Shown: positions 53,101 through 61,247, numbered from the stretch's first letter. The stretch is 64,000 nucleotides of DNA from Dactylosporangium fulvum (GCF_025137375.1 NZ_CP073720.1:6348501-6412500); one strand, 5' to 3'. The notes: a model not told the origin generated them from the letters alone. A program made the numbers and translations.

Positions 53101-53668
53101 ACTCCTCCATGACCGCGGCGAGGTCGGACCACGCCTCCTCCTCGGCCATGCGGGCGGCGGCGATCTTCGACGTCGGCTTGCGCAACGCGAAGGTCAGCAC
53201 CGTGGTGAGGACGATCATCGCGACGCCCGCCGGCCACCAGACGAACAGGGTGGTACCGATGGAGAGCACCGTGTATGCCACGGCCTGCGCGATGCGGACG
53301 CCGCTGTTGCGCAGCTCGGCGCCGACCTGGTAGACGTCGCCGTCGATGCGGTCGAGCAGCTCGCCGACCGGGGTGGTCTCCAGCGTCGGCAGGTCCTGAC
53401 CGAAGGCCACACGACAGAGCCGCCGACGAACGTCGGCGGCCCAGTCGGCGGTCAGGCGGGCCATGATGAGGCCCACCGCCAGGTCGGTGAGCACGGCGGC
53501 GGCGAGCGCCGCCGCCAGCACCGTGAACATGGTCCATGATCGATGGATGAGCACCGATCCGCCGACGGCCGCCGCGGTGGCCTGGCCGATCGCGCCGAAC
53601 ACGATGAGGAGGGCCACGACCGCGGTTCGGCGCGGTGACGTGGCCCAGAGGTCACGGATCAAGCGCAT
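50180..53668 (-). CDS. Fused double ABC exporter (two membrane-ATPase halves)
   Basis: A 1162-residue protein in which two complete ABC exporter halves are joined. First half: six helices, ATPase with Walker A GRTGSGKSTLAK, signature LSAGQ, Walker B VVILDEATARLD. A Pro/Val/Ala linker (about residues 560-610) leads to the second half: six helices, Walker A GPVGSGKSSLLR, signature LSGGQ, Walker B LLIADDVSSALD. The catalytic Glu of half two is replaced by Asp and the signature of half one is changed, so one composite ATP site is degenerate, as in heterodimeric exporters. The exported drug, peptide or lipid is unknown. Confidence 0.9.
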   Translation of the reverse strand: MRLIRDLWATSPRRTAVVALLIVFGAIGQATAAAVGGSVLIHRSWTMFTVLAAALAAAVLTDLAVGLIMARLTADWAADVRRRLCRVAFGQDLPTLETTPVGELLDRIDGDVYQVGAELRNSGVRIAQAVAYTVLSIGTTLFVWWPAGVAMIVLTTVLTFALRKPTSKIAAARMAEEEAWSDLAAVMEESIHGQDDVRTTLARPYVLRLYARRASQVLSRGRKVWNRSAAVTSVASGFVRFGIAVVVLAGVWALATDRIDGARLTAVWLLALGFGATVEHASRMVPELQYALGAWGRIQLLRESKQEPTGGLPPAPGDLVVRDLTFRYGEAARRPALQDVSLTFARGRSYALVGRTGSGKSTLAKVLTRAVDVPRGTVFLGGTDLLDLDVEELRKWIAVVPQRTEILAGTLAENIALFDPDLLDAAGRAVDELGLGPWVADLPDGLETKLGEGGHVLSAGQEQLVAFARIMVRDPQVVILDEATARLDPVTEQQVQRATARMLHGRIGIIVAHRLSSVRQCDEVVVLADGRVVEAGPLETSERFAELLATSGATALTAPPAPVPVPVAGGTRSGGVAVLDREPVPAPVVTVASVKADPPPLPDLPKARTMWNIFRLATNDARFGLVSVVMFAIMVMLGLDGSVLPWLWADLVDGTGDTLWPAIGIVCGLLLPLLLPYYTGKWFPEWWVRQLLRISLRLVHGQTGPRRVSKHTPAEVVAQGGDTERVVVLADNLIDQWICLFVLVSMTVVSGSIVPALFMAGTIVLSGLAATLFGPSLKRSAQKTVAARAAFATSLVSSLSAARTVKLAGATSPVLAHLAKLDRVRSDRQRWEISVQVWARSTPSLASGLLPIGAWALLLSGSLSPGATLVAVSTLGSARWFAWTTASLISQLPSARVWTRRTVAMTGEVEYAASVPGVDLSAGTAPAPKAAPRHPLRRLDLDGFAAVHEDGTVAVRDLDLSIERGQLVLVVGPVGSGKSSLLRALAGIVHHTGKLKWNGEPVTEPEMFLRPNQIGYVAQLPRVLSGTVADNIRLGHEVDAASAVSTAQLEHDLAAAGAGLGLLIGHKGTRLSGGQLQRLALARALAPRTELLIADDVSSALDVTTELALWQALREHGVTVIGSTSKRAALTQADRVVVLQDGTAAAQGTWRELEDRWGHLAG

Positions 53669-53737
53669 GGTGAAGTCCCCCGGATGGTTGTGGCGGCATC
53701 TCAGACTGCTCCGCCGACCCGGGTTCGTTCAACAGAA

Positions 53738-54200
53738 TTACAGCGTGGCCATCACCACCCTGCCGGTGCGGGCGGTCGCCACGTCCGGCCCCCACGTCGC
53801 CGTGAGCATGTAGAGGACGCCGTCGCCGACGGCGCACGCGAAGCAGCCCTGGTCCAGCTCGACGACCCGGTCGACGCTGCCCGAGGGGTCGACACGCACG
53901 CATCGACGCGCGGGCACGTCGCCGTACCAGATCCATTGCTCCTGGAAACAGATCCCGTCGGGTGCGGCGTCCTCCAGCACTGCCCACGGCCTGCGGTTGA
54001 CGAGGTCGCCGCCGGGCGCGATGTCGAAGGCGGTGAGGCGCGAGGCGTACGACTCGGCGACGACCAGCGTGCCGCCGTCCGGGCTGATCGCCATGCCGTT
54101 GGGGAACGCGACCCCGTCGGCGACCTGCCAGCCAGAGCCGCCCGTCGTGCCAGCGTGGGGACTCGCCGATCTGCAATCCGGTGAGCAGTGTGTCAGTCAT
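53738..54200 (-). pseudogene. SMP-30/gluconolactonase-family pseudogene with internal deletion and frameshift
   Basis: The first 24 codons from ATG 54200 (MTDTLLTGLQIGESPRWHDG, RLW) are a normal SMP-30 start, and the part after 54128 (VADGVAFPNGMAISPDGG; VVAESYASRLTAFDIAPGG; RRCVRVDPSG; ELDQGCFAC) is its normal second half, but in another phase. About 80 residues of the middle propeller are missing. The family hydrolyses sugar lactones. The start overlaps the stop of the BTAD regulator by 8 bases, so it was once translationally coupled to it. Confidence 0.85.
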
Positions 54201-57200
54201 GCCGGTACGTAGTCGCCGGCGACGGGTTCTCGACATCCGAGCCGAAGAAATCCCGAACATTTCCGAGCGTGACCGCCCGGCCCCGCGCGGTCGCCGCCGT
54301 CACCGCCGCGTCGTCGAGCACCGCGCGGGCCTCCGCGGCCGCGTCGGCGACCCACGGCCGGGTGGCGTCGGGCCCGCCCCGCAGCGTGTCGGCCGCCGCG
54401 AGCAGCGTCGCGGCCCGCGCCGGGTCACCCGCCAGCAGCGCCGCCTGCGCGGTGTCCTCCAGCACCGCCGCCGCCACCGGTGCGTCGAACGCGCCGCATG
54501 CGAGCGTGGCGGCTTCCCTCGCGACGGTACGGGCTGTGCCGTGGTCCCCGTCGAACGCGAGGACGAGCGCCTGTCCGCTCCGGACCAGGGCGAGCACCTG
54601 CGGCGACACCCGCCGGTCCCCCGCGTGCGAGGCGGCCCGCGCGAGCCGGGTGCGGGCCTGGTCGAGGTCCCCGGCGCGCAGTGCCTGTTCGGCATACGCG
54701 TACTCGACGAAGGCGAGGCTGTCCGGCAGCCCGGTGTGCGAGGCGGTGCGCCGCGCGTCGGCGAGCGTCGCTTCGGCCTGCTCGTGCCGGCCGAGCAGCG
54801 AGTACTCCTGGGCGAGCCGGACCTCGGTGATCGACCGGTCCTCGGTGACGCCGAGATCACGCAGGTAGCGCAGCGCCTCCTCGAAGTGGTCGACGGCCTC
54901 CCCGTGGCGGCCCTGCCGGGCGACGACCTCGGCGAGAGCGGCCAGCGCGAACGACATGCCCCACCGTTCGCCGAGCCGGCGGAAGCCGTCGAGCGACAGC
55001 GTGAACTCGGCCGCCGCCGCGTCGAAGCGGCCGCCGGCGTTCAGCAGGGTGTGGCCGACGAGCAGCCGTCCGAGGCTCGCGATCCACGGGTCCGGATCCT
55101 CGGTCAGCGTGCCGAGCTGGGTCAGCACCTCCAGGGTCGGCCCGCGGTGGACCAGCACGGCGAGCGCCTGGAACAGCCGGAGCATCGGATGGGTGGCCGG
55201 ATGCGCGAGCGCCTCCTGGAACCACTCGCGCATCAGTGCGGTCTCACCGAGCCCGTCGAAGCCGTTGACGGCGGCGACCCCGCAGGCCAGGGCCCGCTGC
55301 TCGGGGTCACTCGGCCCCGGCAGGGACAGTGCGGCGGTGGCCAGACCGGCGCCTTCGGCCCGGTGCCCGCCGAGCCACCAGTACCAGCCGACGACGGCGA
55401 CGAACCGGACGGCGAGATCGGCGTTGCCGTCGGCGATCACCCGGCGCAGCGCGCCGTGCAGGTTGTCGTGCTCGGCGGTGAGGACGCCCAGGGCCTCCAG
55501 CTGCCGGTCGGTGCGCAGCACGCCTTCGAGCATCTCGGTGAGCGCGAAGAAATACGCCGCATGCCGGGCGCGCAGCTCGGCGGTCTCGCCGGCCGCGCCG
55601 AGGCGTTCCAGGCCGTATGCGCGGATGGTCTCGAGCATGCGGTACCGCCCGGCGCCGTCGACGGTCAGCAACGACTTGTCGACCAGCGTCGTCAGCAGCT
55701 CCAGCGGGTCGCCGAGCACACCGTCGGGATCGCAGACCGCGGCCGTGGACTCCAGCGTCGCGCCGCCGAGAAAGATCGCCAGGCGGCGCAGCATCGCCCG
55801 CTCGGCGGCGTCGAGCAGGTCCCAGCTCCAGTCGACCACGGCGCGCAACGTCTGGTGGCGCGGCAGCGCGGTGCGGCTGCCCCGGGTCAGCAGGCGGAAC
55901 CTGTCGTCGAGCCGGTCGGCGATCTGCGCCGGGGTGAGCGAGCGGCAGCGGGCGGCGGCGAGCTCGATCGCCAGGGGCATGCCGTCGAGCGCACGGCAGA
56001 TGCGGACGGCGGCCTCGACGGTCGCGGGATCCGCGGTGAGCCCGGGCCGCACCGCCGCGGCCCGATCCTGAAAGAGCCGGACGGCCGGAAACTCCCGGGC
56101 GGTTGCCGGGCCGGCCTCGACCGGCGGCAAGGGCAACGGCTCGACGGGGAAGAGCACTTCACCGGTGATCGAGAGCGGCTCCCGGCTGGTGGCGAGGACG
56201 CGCAGGCCCGCGCAGGCGCCGAGGAGCCGGTCGGCGAGGGCCGCGGCGGTCTCGACGACGTGCTCACAGTTGTCGAGGACGAGCAGCAGGTCGCGGTGGG
56301 CCAGGGCGGCGGCGAGCCGGCCCGCCGAGTCCGACGTGTCGCGGTGCACGGCCATGATCGCCCCGGCGGTGCCGGCCGGGTCGCGCATGCCGAGGGCCGC
56401 CCAGACCGCCTGGGTCACCTCGTCCGGGTCCGTCACAGGGGCCAGTTCCACCAGCCACACCCCGTCCGGGAGCGCGTCGCACAGCACTCGTCCGGCCTCC
56501 ACCGACAGGCGGGTCTTGCCCGCGCCGCCCGGCCCCACCAGGGTCACCAGGCGGTGGGCGGTCACCAGGTCACCGACGGCGCGGACCTCACGATCACGGC
56601 CGACGAAGCTCGTCAGCGGGGCGCGGAGGTTGCCGGCCACCGGCTGGTCGTCGCGCAGGATGTCGACGTGCAGGTCCGCCAGCGCCGGGGATGGGTCGGC
56701 GCCGAGCTCGTCGGCGAGCCGCACCCGGCAACGCTCGAAGGCGGCGAGCGCCTCGGCGGTCCGGCCGGCCCGGCGGAGGGCGCGCATGAGCAGCAGCACC
56801 GGCCGCTCCCGGAGCGGGTCGGCGGCGACCAGTGCCTCCAGCTCCGCAACGATCGCGTCGCCGCCGGCCGGGCCACCGATCGCCAGCTCCGCCTCGATCC
56901 TGTCCTCGACGGCGGCGCGGCGCTGCTCGTCGAGCTTCGCCCGCCGGCTCAGCAACAGTGGTGCGTCGGCGAACGCCGGGCCGCGCCACAGGGCCTCGGC
57001 CTCCTTGAACAGGGCGACCGCAGCCGCCGGGTCCGCTTCCCGGCGGGCCTGCGCGACCAGTGCCTCGAACCGCAGGTGGTCGACGTCCTGCGGGTCGACC
57101 TCGAGCACATATCCCGCCGGGCGGGCCCGCAGGACCCCGTCGGGCAGGACGCGGCGCAGCCGGGAGACCAGCGACTGCAGGGCGTTGGCGGCGCCGGCCG

Positions 57201-57366
57201 GCGGGGTGTCGCCCCAGACGCCGTCGACGAGCCACGCGGACGTCACCACGCGGCCGGGGTCGAGGGCGAGCAGGGTGAGCAGCACGCGCAGCCGCGCACC
57301 GCCGACCTCGACGGGTGTGCCGTGCCCGTCGCGCACCTCGAGGGGTCCCAGCAGGCCGATCTGCAC
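54193..57366 (-). CDS. BTAD regulator with NB-ARC ATPase and TPR domains
   Basis: A 1057-residue AfsR-like regulator. Trans_reg_C domain (VQIGLLGPLEVRDGHGTPVEVGG) at the N-terminus, BTAD (to about residue 245), ATPase with Walker A GPGGAGKTRLS and Walker B LLLVLDNCEHV, RNBD-like GMPLAIELAAARCR, then about 500 residues of TPR helices. The GTG at 57366 is taken as start since the DNA-binding domain begins there and GGAG precedes it by nine bases. It overlaps the SMP-30 remnant by eight bases. It resembles but is not a recent copy of the regulator at 2.7-6 kb. Confidence 0.87.
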   Translation of the reverse strand: MQIGLLGPLEVRDGHGTPVEVGGARLRVLLTLLALDPGRVVTSAWLVDGVWGDTPPAGAANALQSLVSRLRRVLPDGVLRARPAGYVLEVDPQDVDHLRFEALVAQARREADPAAAVALFKEAEALWRGPAFADAPLLLSRRAKLDEQRRAAVEDRIEAELAIGGPAGGDAIVAELEALVAADPLRERPVLLLMRALRRAGRTAEALAAFERCRVRLADELGADPSPALADLHVDILRDDQPVAGNLRAPLTSFVGRDREVRAVGDLVTAHRLVTLVGPGGAGKTRLSVEAGRVLCDALPDGVWLVELAPVTDPDEVTQAVWAALGMRDPAGTAGAIMAVHRDTSDSAGRLAAALAHRDLLLVLDNCEHVVETAAALADRLLGACAGLRVLATSREPLSITGEVLFPVEPLPLPPVEAGPATAREFPAVRLFQDRAAAVRPGLTADPATVEAAVRICRALDGMPLAIELAAARCRSLTPAQIADRLDDRFRLLTRGSRTALPRHQTLRAVVDWSWDLLDAAERAMLRRLAIFLGGATLESTAAVCDPDGVLGDPLELLTTLVDKSLLTVDGAGRYRMLETIRAYGLERLGAAGETAELRARHAAYFFALTEMLEGVLRTDRQLEALGVLTAEHDNLHGALRRVIADGNADLAVRFVAVVGWYWWLGGHRAEGAGLATAALSLPGPSDPEQRALACGVAAVNGFDGLGETALMREWFQEALAHPATHPMLRLFQALAVLVHRGPTLEVLTQLGTLTEDPDPWIASLGRLLVGHTLLNAGGRFDAAAAEFTLSLDGFRRLGERWGMSFALAALAEVVARQGRHGEAVDHFEEALRYLRDLGVTEDRSITEVRLAQEYSLLGRHEQAEATLADARRTASHTGLPDSLAFVEYAYAEQALRAGDLDQARTRLARAASHAGDRRVSPQVLALVRSGQALVLAFDGDHGTARTVAREAATLACGAFDAPVAAAVLEDTAQAALLAGDPARAATLLAAADTLRGGPDATRPWVADAAAEARAVLDDAAVTAATARGRAVTLGNVRDFFGSDVENPSPATTYRHD

Positions 57367-57394
57367 GGATCGCGCTCCTGTCGTGTCGACCAGG

Positions 57395-57699
57395 GTGACG
57401 TGGGTGGCCCGGCGAACGCTCACCACACCCCGGCTCGTGCTCCGCGAGCCTACCGTCGCGGCCGCCGCCGACCTGCTGGTGTTCCGCGGTGATCCGGAGG
57501 TCCGACGGCACAGCGACGCTCCGGCCGCGCGGTGCTCGACCACGGCTTCTCCGCGATGCGCCTCCACCGCGTCCAGGCCCACACGATCGCCGACAACCAT
57601 CGATCGGCTCCTGCAGCGCCTCGGCTTCGAACGCGAGGGCACCCTTCACAGGTTCTCGGCCGCTTCCACTACAGCGCGGTCTTCGGCCTGCTCAGCCCG
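57395..57699 (+). pseudogene. GNAT acetyltransferase (RimJ/RimL type) remnant
   Basis: Pieces of a RimJ/RimL-like N-acetyltransferase occur in all three plus-strand frames in the right order: RRTLTTPRLVLREPTVAAAA then DLLVFRGDPEVRRHSDAP; next LDHGFSAMRLHRVQAHTIAD in a second frame; then LLQRLGFEREGTLHRF in a third, and HYSAVFGLL. Large parts of the central domain are deleted and there are at least two frameshifts. It cannot encode an active enzyme. Confidence 0.8.
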
Positions 57700-58471
57700 A
57701 CAGAAAGTCGTCGACCAGGGCGGGCAACTCCGGCGCGGCCGTGACATCGTAGTGGGTGCGCCCCGGCAGGATCGCCAGCCGCGCGGCCGGCCGCCGGGAA
57801 CCGTCCCACAGCGCGTCACGCAGGCCGCCGCCGAGCAGCGCGAAGAACTCCGCCGCCTGGGTGACCGGCATCGAGTCGGCGTCGGCGTAGACCAGCATCG
57901 TGCGCGCCGTGATCGTCGGGATCTCCGCCGACCAGTCGTAGTCGCGCCGCGCCAGCTCGCCGATCTTCGTCGCCAGCACCGGCCAGTCCTCGACGCGCGG
58001 CGCCACCTCGGCATACATAGCGTACAGCGGCGACTGCCGCATGCCCTCGGCCGCCTCGGGCCCGAGCTGCGCCATGCCCTCCAGCACCTCGGGGAACCAC
58101 GCCGACCGCCGCAGCGGCATCGACACCGAGACCAGGTGCCGGAACAGCCCCGGGTGCTGGATCGCGGCCCGCAACGCGGTGCCGGCCCCGAGCGAATATC
58201 CCATGACGTCGACCGGTCCGAGACCCAGATGCCGCACGAGCGCGGCCACGTCGTCGCCCATGGTCTCGTATCGGATCGGCCGGTCGACGTCGGCCGTGTG
58301 CCCGTGCCCTTGCAGCTCAACGGCGATCACCCGGCGCCGCGCGGCGAGCGCGGGCAGCAACGGCCCGAACGCCCCGATGCTCCAGAACCCGCCGCCCATG
58401 AGCACCAGCGGCTCGCCCTGCCCATGCTCCTCGTACCAGAGGGAGACCCCGTTCACCTGGGCATACGTCAT
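57692..58471 (-). CDS. Alpha/beta-hydrolase
   Basis: A 259-residue hydrolase. The oxyanion part LVLMGGGFWS, the nucleophile elbow GYSLGAG (Ser near residue 96), the acid DADSM and the final His in GRTHYD form the triad. N-terminal MTYAQVNGVSLWYEEHG is common in this family of esterases and haloperoxidase-like enzymes. Substrate unknown. The ATG at 58471 is taken as start since the domain begins there. Confidence 0.87.
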   Translation of the reverse strand: MTYAQVNGVSLWYEEHGQGEPLVLMGGGFWSIGAFGPLLPALAARRRVIAVELQGHGHTADVDRPIRYETMGDDVAALVRHLGLGPVDVMGYSLGAGTALRAAIQHPGLFRHLVSVSMPLRRSAWFPEVLEGMAQLGPEAAEGMRQSPLYAMYAEVAPRVEDWPVLATKIGELARRDYDWSAEIPTITARTMLVYADADSMPVTQAAEFFALLGGGLRDALWDGSRRPAARLAILPGRTHYDVTAAPELPALVDDFLSG

Positions 58472-58543
58472 TCGACCGACCTTACCGAAGACCACCCGTG
58501 CGTGAGTTTCATGTGCGAGAACCGGAGGGTTTACTGTGGCAGC

Positions 58544-58639
58544 GGAGGCGTGCGGGCGGCTGGTGCCCCTCCCGGTCTTCAAAACCGAGGTGGTCCGGAA
58601 CCCGGGCCAGGCGGGTTCGATTCCCGTCCGTCTCCGCCA
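58544..58639 (+). tRNA. selC: tRNA-Sec (anticodon TCA, selenocysteine)
   Basis: A 96-base tRNA including encoded CCA. The long acceptor stem begins GGAGGCGT and closes with CCGTCTCC, followed by discriminator G and CCA (58637-58639). The anticodon loop CTTCAAA with TCA at 58579-58581, a long variable arm and the GCGGGTTCGATTCCCGT T-arm are the marks of a selenocysteine tRNA. TACTGT (58532-58537) ends six bases before the tRNA, a plausible -10. The host therefore reads some UGA codons as selenocysteine; selA begins 5.1 kb further on. Confidence 0.92.
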
Positions 58640-58900
58640 ACCAGCATTCTCGCCCCGGGTCCGGGGCGTCCCCGATGCGGCGTCGGGCGGTCCCCTCCTG
58701 ACCCTCGATGCACTTCGCGTACACCTTGAGCAGAACGTGAACGCTGTGGCCGGCCTACTCGGCGACCTGGGTAGTGGGCACGCCGGCGTTGAGCCAGAGC
58801 GACACAGCCGCGTGCCGAAGGTCGTTACGGTCTGGCCGCGAGCGGAGAGCTGAGCTGGGCCGGCGGCAACGCGGCCGCACGTGTGCGCCGCCAGGCATTG
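58640..58900 (-). pseudogene. Tyrosine-recombinase (phage/ICE integrase) C-terminal remnant
   Basis: The minus strand codes RPDRNDLRHAAVSLWLNAGV and PTTQVAE, then a TAG stop (58755-58757) followed in the same frame by AGHSVHVLLKVYAKCIEGQE and RRRIGDA. Integrases of actinobacterial integrating elements read EWAGHS here, so the stop replaces the Trp codon. The R..H and Y residues of the catalytic C-terminal part (LRHA, VYAKC) remain, but the N-terminal half is lost or scrambled. It lies directly against the tRNA 3' end, as integrase genes do at attachment sites. Confidence 0.8.
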
Positions 58901-59043
58901 TTGCAGGTCCACTTGGACACGGGCTGTGGGCGGCGTGCTCGGCGTCGTCGCGACGACCGGTGCCGGACGCGACGCGGACGTCGTCGCGGACAGCGCAGAA
59001 GGTAGCCGCAGCGGCAACCGAGTGACACGTACGGATCTGAGGC

Positions 59044-59071
59044 GGCCCCGATGCAGCAATGCATCGGGGCC
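59044..59071. terminator. Hairpin terminator of the ECF42 operon
   Basis: Perfect 12-base stem GGCCCCGATGCA (59044-59055) and TGCATCGGGGCC (59060-59071) with loop GCAA, 15 bases beyond the sigma-factor stop codon. Confidence 0.65.
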
Positions 59072-59086
59072 CCGACCGCAGTGTGG

Positions 59087-60307
59087 TCAAGCTGAGAGGG
59101 CGGCGCGGGAGCGGAGGAAGTGGCGTTCGGCGGCGTTGTCGGTGAGCGCGGCGGCGCGCTCGTAGGCCGCCGTGGCGTCCTCGGCACGGCCGAGCCGGCG
59201 GAGCAGGTCGCCGCGTACCGCGTGGAAGACATGGTGGTGGTCCAGGCCGTCGAGGGCGTCTACGAGCGGCAGGGCGGCGGCCGGGCCCTGCACCTCGGCT
59301 ACTGCGACCGCGCGGTGCAGGGCGACGACCGGGGTGGGTACCACGGCGGCCAGGTGGTCGTATAGCGCGCGAATCTGCTGCCAGTCGGTGTGGGCGGCGG
59401 TGGCGGCATCGCTGTGCACGGCGTTGATGGCGGCCTGTAGCTGATAGGGGCCTGGCTGGTTGCGGCGCAGGCACCGCCTGAGCAGGCCCTGGCCCTCCGC
59501 GATCAGCGCGTGGTCCCAGAGCGTGCGGTCCTGGTCATTGAGCCGCACGAGTTCGCCGCCGGGGCCGATGCGCGCCGGCCGCCGCGACTCGATCAGCAGC
59601 ATCAGCGCGAGCAGGCCGAGTACCTCGGGCTCGTCGGGCATCAACGCCGCGAGTAGACGCCCGAGCCGTAGGGCTTCGGCGCTCAGGTCGTCGCGGGCGA
59701 GGTTGTCACCTGAGCTTGCGGTGTAGCCCTCGTTGAAGATCAGGTAAATGACGGCGAGGACTGCGCGGAGGCGGTCGGGAAGATCGGCATCGCGGGGCAC
59801 GCGGTAGGGGATGCCGGCGTCACGGATCTTGCCTTTGGCGCGGACGAGCCGCTGGGCCATGGTCGGTTCGGGCACGAGGAACGCGCGCGCGATCTCGGCG
59901 GTGGTGAGCCCGCCGAGCAGCCGAAGCGTGAGCGCGACGCGGGTGGCGGGCGCGAGCGCGGGGTGGCAACAGGTGAAGATCAGGCGAAGCCGGTCGTCGC
60001 GCACTGGGCCCTCCCGCCCGGGATCGGGTGCATCGTCTGGCGCGTGCAACAGCAACGCCTCAGCGTGCCGGTCGGCCCGCGTCGACTCGCGGCGCAGGCG
60101 GTCGATCGCCCGGTTGCGGGCGGTCGTGATGATCCAACCGGCCGGGCTGGGCGGCAGCCCGTCGACCGGCCAGCGTTGCGCAGCTGAGGCGAACGCGTCC
60201 TGGACCGCATCCTCGGCGACATCGATGTCGCCGAAGGCACGGACCAGGACCGCGACCGCGCGGCCGTACTCCTGGCGGAAGATCCGGTCGATGTCGCTGC
60301 CGTTCAC
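59087..60307 (-). CDS. ECF sigma factor of group ECF42 with C-terminal extension
   Basis: A 406-residue sigma factor, twice the normal ECF length. Region 2 is residues 5-70 (AVLVRAFGDIDVAEDAVQDAFASAAQRWP; GWIITTARNRAIDRLRRE), region 4 is around 115-165 (RLIFTCCHPALAPATRVALTLRLLGGLTTAEIARAF), and an additional 200-residue DUF6596/TPR-like domain follows (VIYLIFNEGYTASSG; NAVHSDA; AAYERAAALTDN). This architecture and the preceding DGPF gene define ECF42. These factors lack an anti-sigma gene. GTG overlaps the DGPF stop by four bases. Confidence 0.9.
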   Translation of the reverse strand: MNGSDIDRIFRQEYGRAVAVLVRAFGDIDVAEDAVQDAFASAAQRWPVDGLPPSPAGWIITTARNRAIDRLRRESTRADRHAEALLLHAPDDAPDPGREGPVRDDRLRLIFTCCHPALAPATRVALTLRLLGGLTTAEIARAFLVPEPTMAQRLVRAKGKIRDAGIPYRVPRDADLPDRLRAVLAVIYLIFNEGYTASSGDNLARDDLSAEALRLGRLLAALMPDEPEVLGLLALMLLIESRRPARIGPGGELVRLNDQDRTLWDHALIAEGQGLLRRCLRRNQPGPYQLQAAINAVHSDAATAAHTDWQQIRALYDHLAAVVPTPVVALHRAVAVAEVQGPAAALPLVDALDGLDHHHVFHAVRGDLLRRLGRAEDATAAYERAAALTDNAAERHFLRSRAALSA

Positions 60308-60642
60308 GCGACGGGCCGGACCTCGACCGGCAGTGTGGTGGCGCGGGCCATCCTGCCGGCCCAGGCCAAGGCGGCGTCGAGGTCGGGCGCACTGATGATC
60401 GTGAAGCCGCCGAGGTGCTCCTTTCCCTCGGTGAACGGGCCGTCGGTGAGGAGCGCCTCACCGTCGCGGTCGCGGACGACTGTCGCGGTGCTGGCCGGGT
60501 GGAGGCCGACGGAGAAGACCCAGGCGCCGGCGGCTTTCATGTCGTCGGTCAGGGCGCCGAGGTTGGCCATGATCGGGGCGAGGACCTCAGGCGGCGGGGG
60601 GTCGCCGTCGGGCTGGTAAACACTGAGCAGGTACTGCCTCAT
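60304..60642 (-). CDS. DGPF-domain (YCII-related) protein
   Basis: A 112-residue protein named for its DGPF motif, seen in LLTDGPFTEGKEHLGGFTII. The start MRQYLLSVYQPDG is typical. DGPF proteins are constant partners of ECF42 sigma factors and may help transmit a signal to them. It follows the reductase gene by 14 bases. Confidence 0.9.
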   Translation of the reverse strand: MRQYLLSVYQPDGDPPPPEVLAPIMANLGALTDDMKAAGAWVFSVGLHPASTATVVRDRDGEALLTDGPFTEGKEHLGGFTIISAPDLDAALAWAGRMARATTLPVEVRPVA

Positions 60643-60656
60643 GCCACAGGATCCTC

Positions 60657-61247
60657 TCAGGCGGTCGGGCGGTACGTTGCGATGATCACGCCAGTTGTGG
60701 TCGGCACGGCCTCGACCAACTCCAACGTGCCGTACGCGTCCTCGCCCTCGGCGAACAACTTCACGCCCGTACCCAGCGTCAGCGGGTGGATCGACAGCGT
60801 GTAGACATCGACGAGACCCGCTCTGGCCAGCGACCGCACGAGCTCGCCGCTGCCGAGCACGACCAGGTCGCCCGCGACGTCGCCCTTGAGCGCGGCCACG
60901 GCTTGCGTCACGTCGGCCTTCAGCAGGGACGAGTTCTCCCACGGTAGCGGTTCGGCCAAGGTGCGCGAGGCGACGTACTTGTGCTTGCGGTTGAGAACAG
61001 CGGTGTACGGGTTGCCGTCGGTCTGCTTCGACCAGAAGCGGTAGAACTGCTCGTAGGTGCGGCGGCCGAACAGCATCACGCCGTCGTCGCCCATGCCCTT
61101 GCCCATCGTCTCGGCCATGACGTGGTCGGCATACGGGTGTGCCCAGCCGCCGTGCCGGAAGCCTCCCCGCGCATCCTCATCAGCCCCGCCTGGTGCCTGC
61201 ATGACCCCGTCGAGCGTCACGTTCTCGACGGCAACGAGCTTGCCCAT
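60657..61247 (-). CDS. Dihydrofolate-reductase-family protein (RibD C-terminal-like)
   Basis: A 196-residue reductase-like protein. The start VAVENVTLDGVMQAPG, the motif MLFGRRTYEQFYRFW, the NADPH region DLVVLGSGELVRSLARAGLVD and the end LTLGTGVKLFAEG are the marks of the RibD_C/DHFR-like family. Its substrate is not folate. AAGGAG precedes the ATG. It is the first gene of the operon with DGPF and ECF42 genes. Confidence 0.87.
   Translation of the reverse strand: MGKLVAVENVTLDGVMQAPGGADEDARGGFRHGGWAHPYADHVMAETMGKGMGDDGVMLFGRRTYEQFYRFWSKQTDGNPYTAVLNRKHKYVASRTLAEPLPWENSSLLKADVTQAVAALKGDVAGDLVVLGSGELVRSLARAGLVDVYTLSIHPLTLGTGVKLFAEGEDAYGTLELVEAVPTTTGVIIATYRPTA

Noticed and set aside
54181..57492. 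Plus-strand open frame of 1103 codons opposite the second BTAD regulator
   Set aside because: Mirror frame of a gene with recognisable BTAD, NB-ARC and TPR sequence.
58509..58724. Minus-strand 71-codon frame through the tRNA-Sec
   Set aside because: Its first 30 codons are the end of the broken integrase; the rest is only the reverse complement of the tRNA gene.
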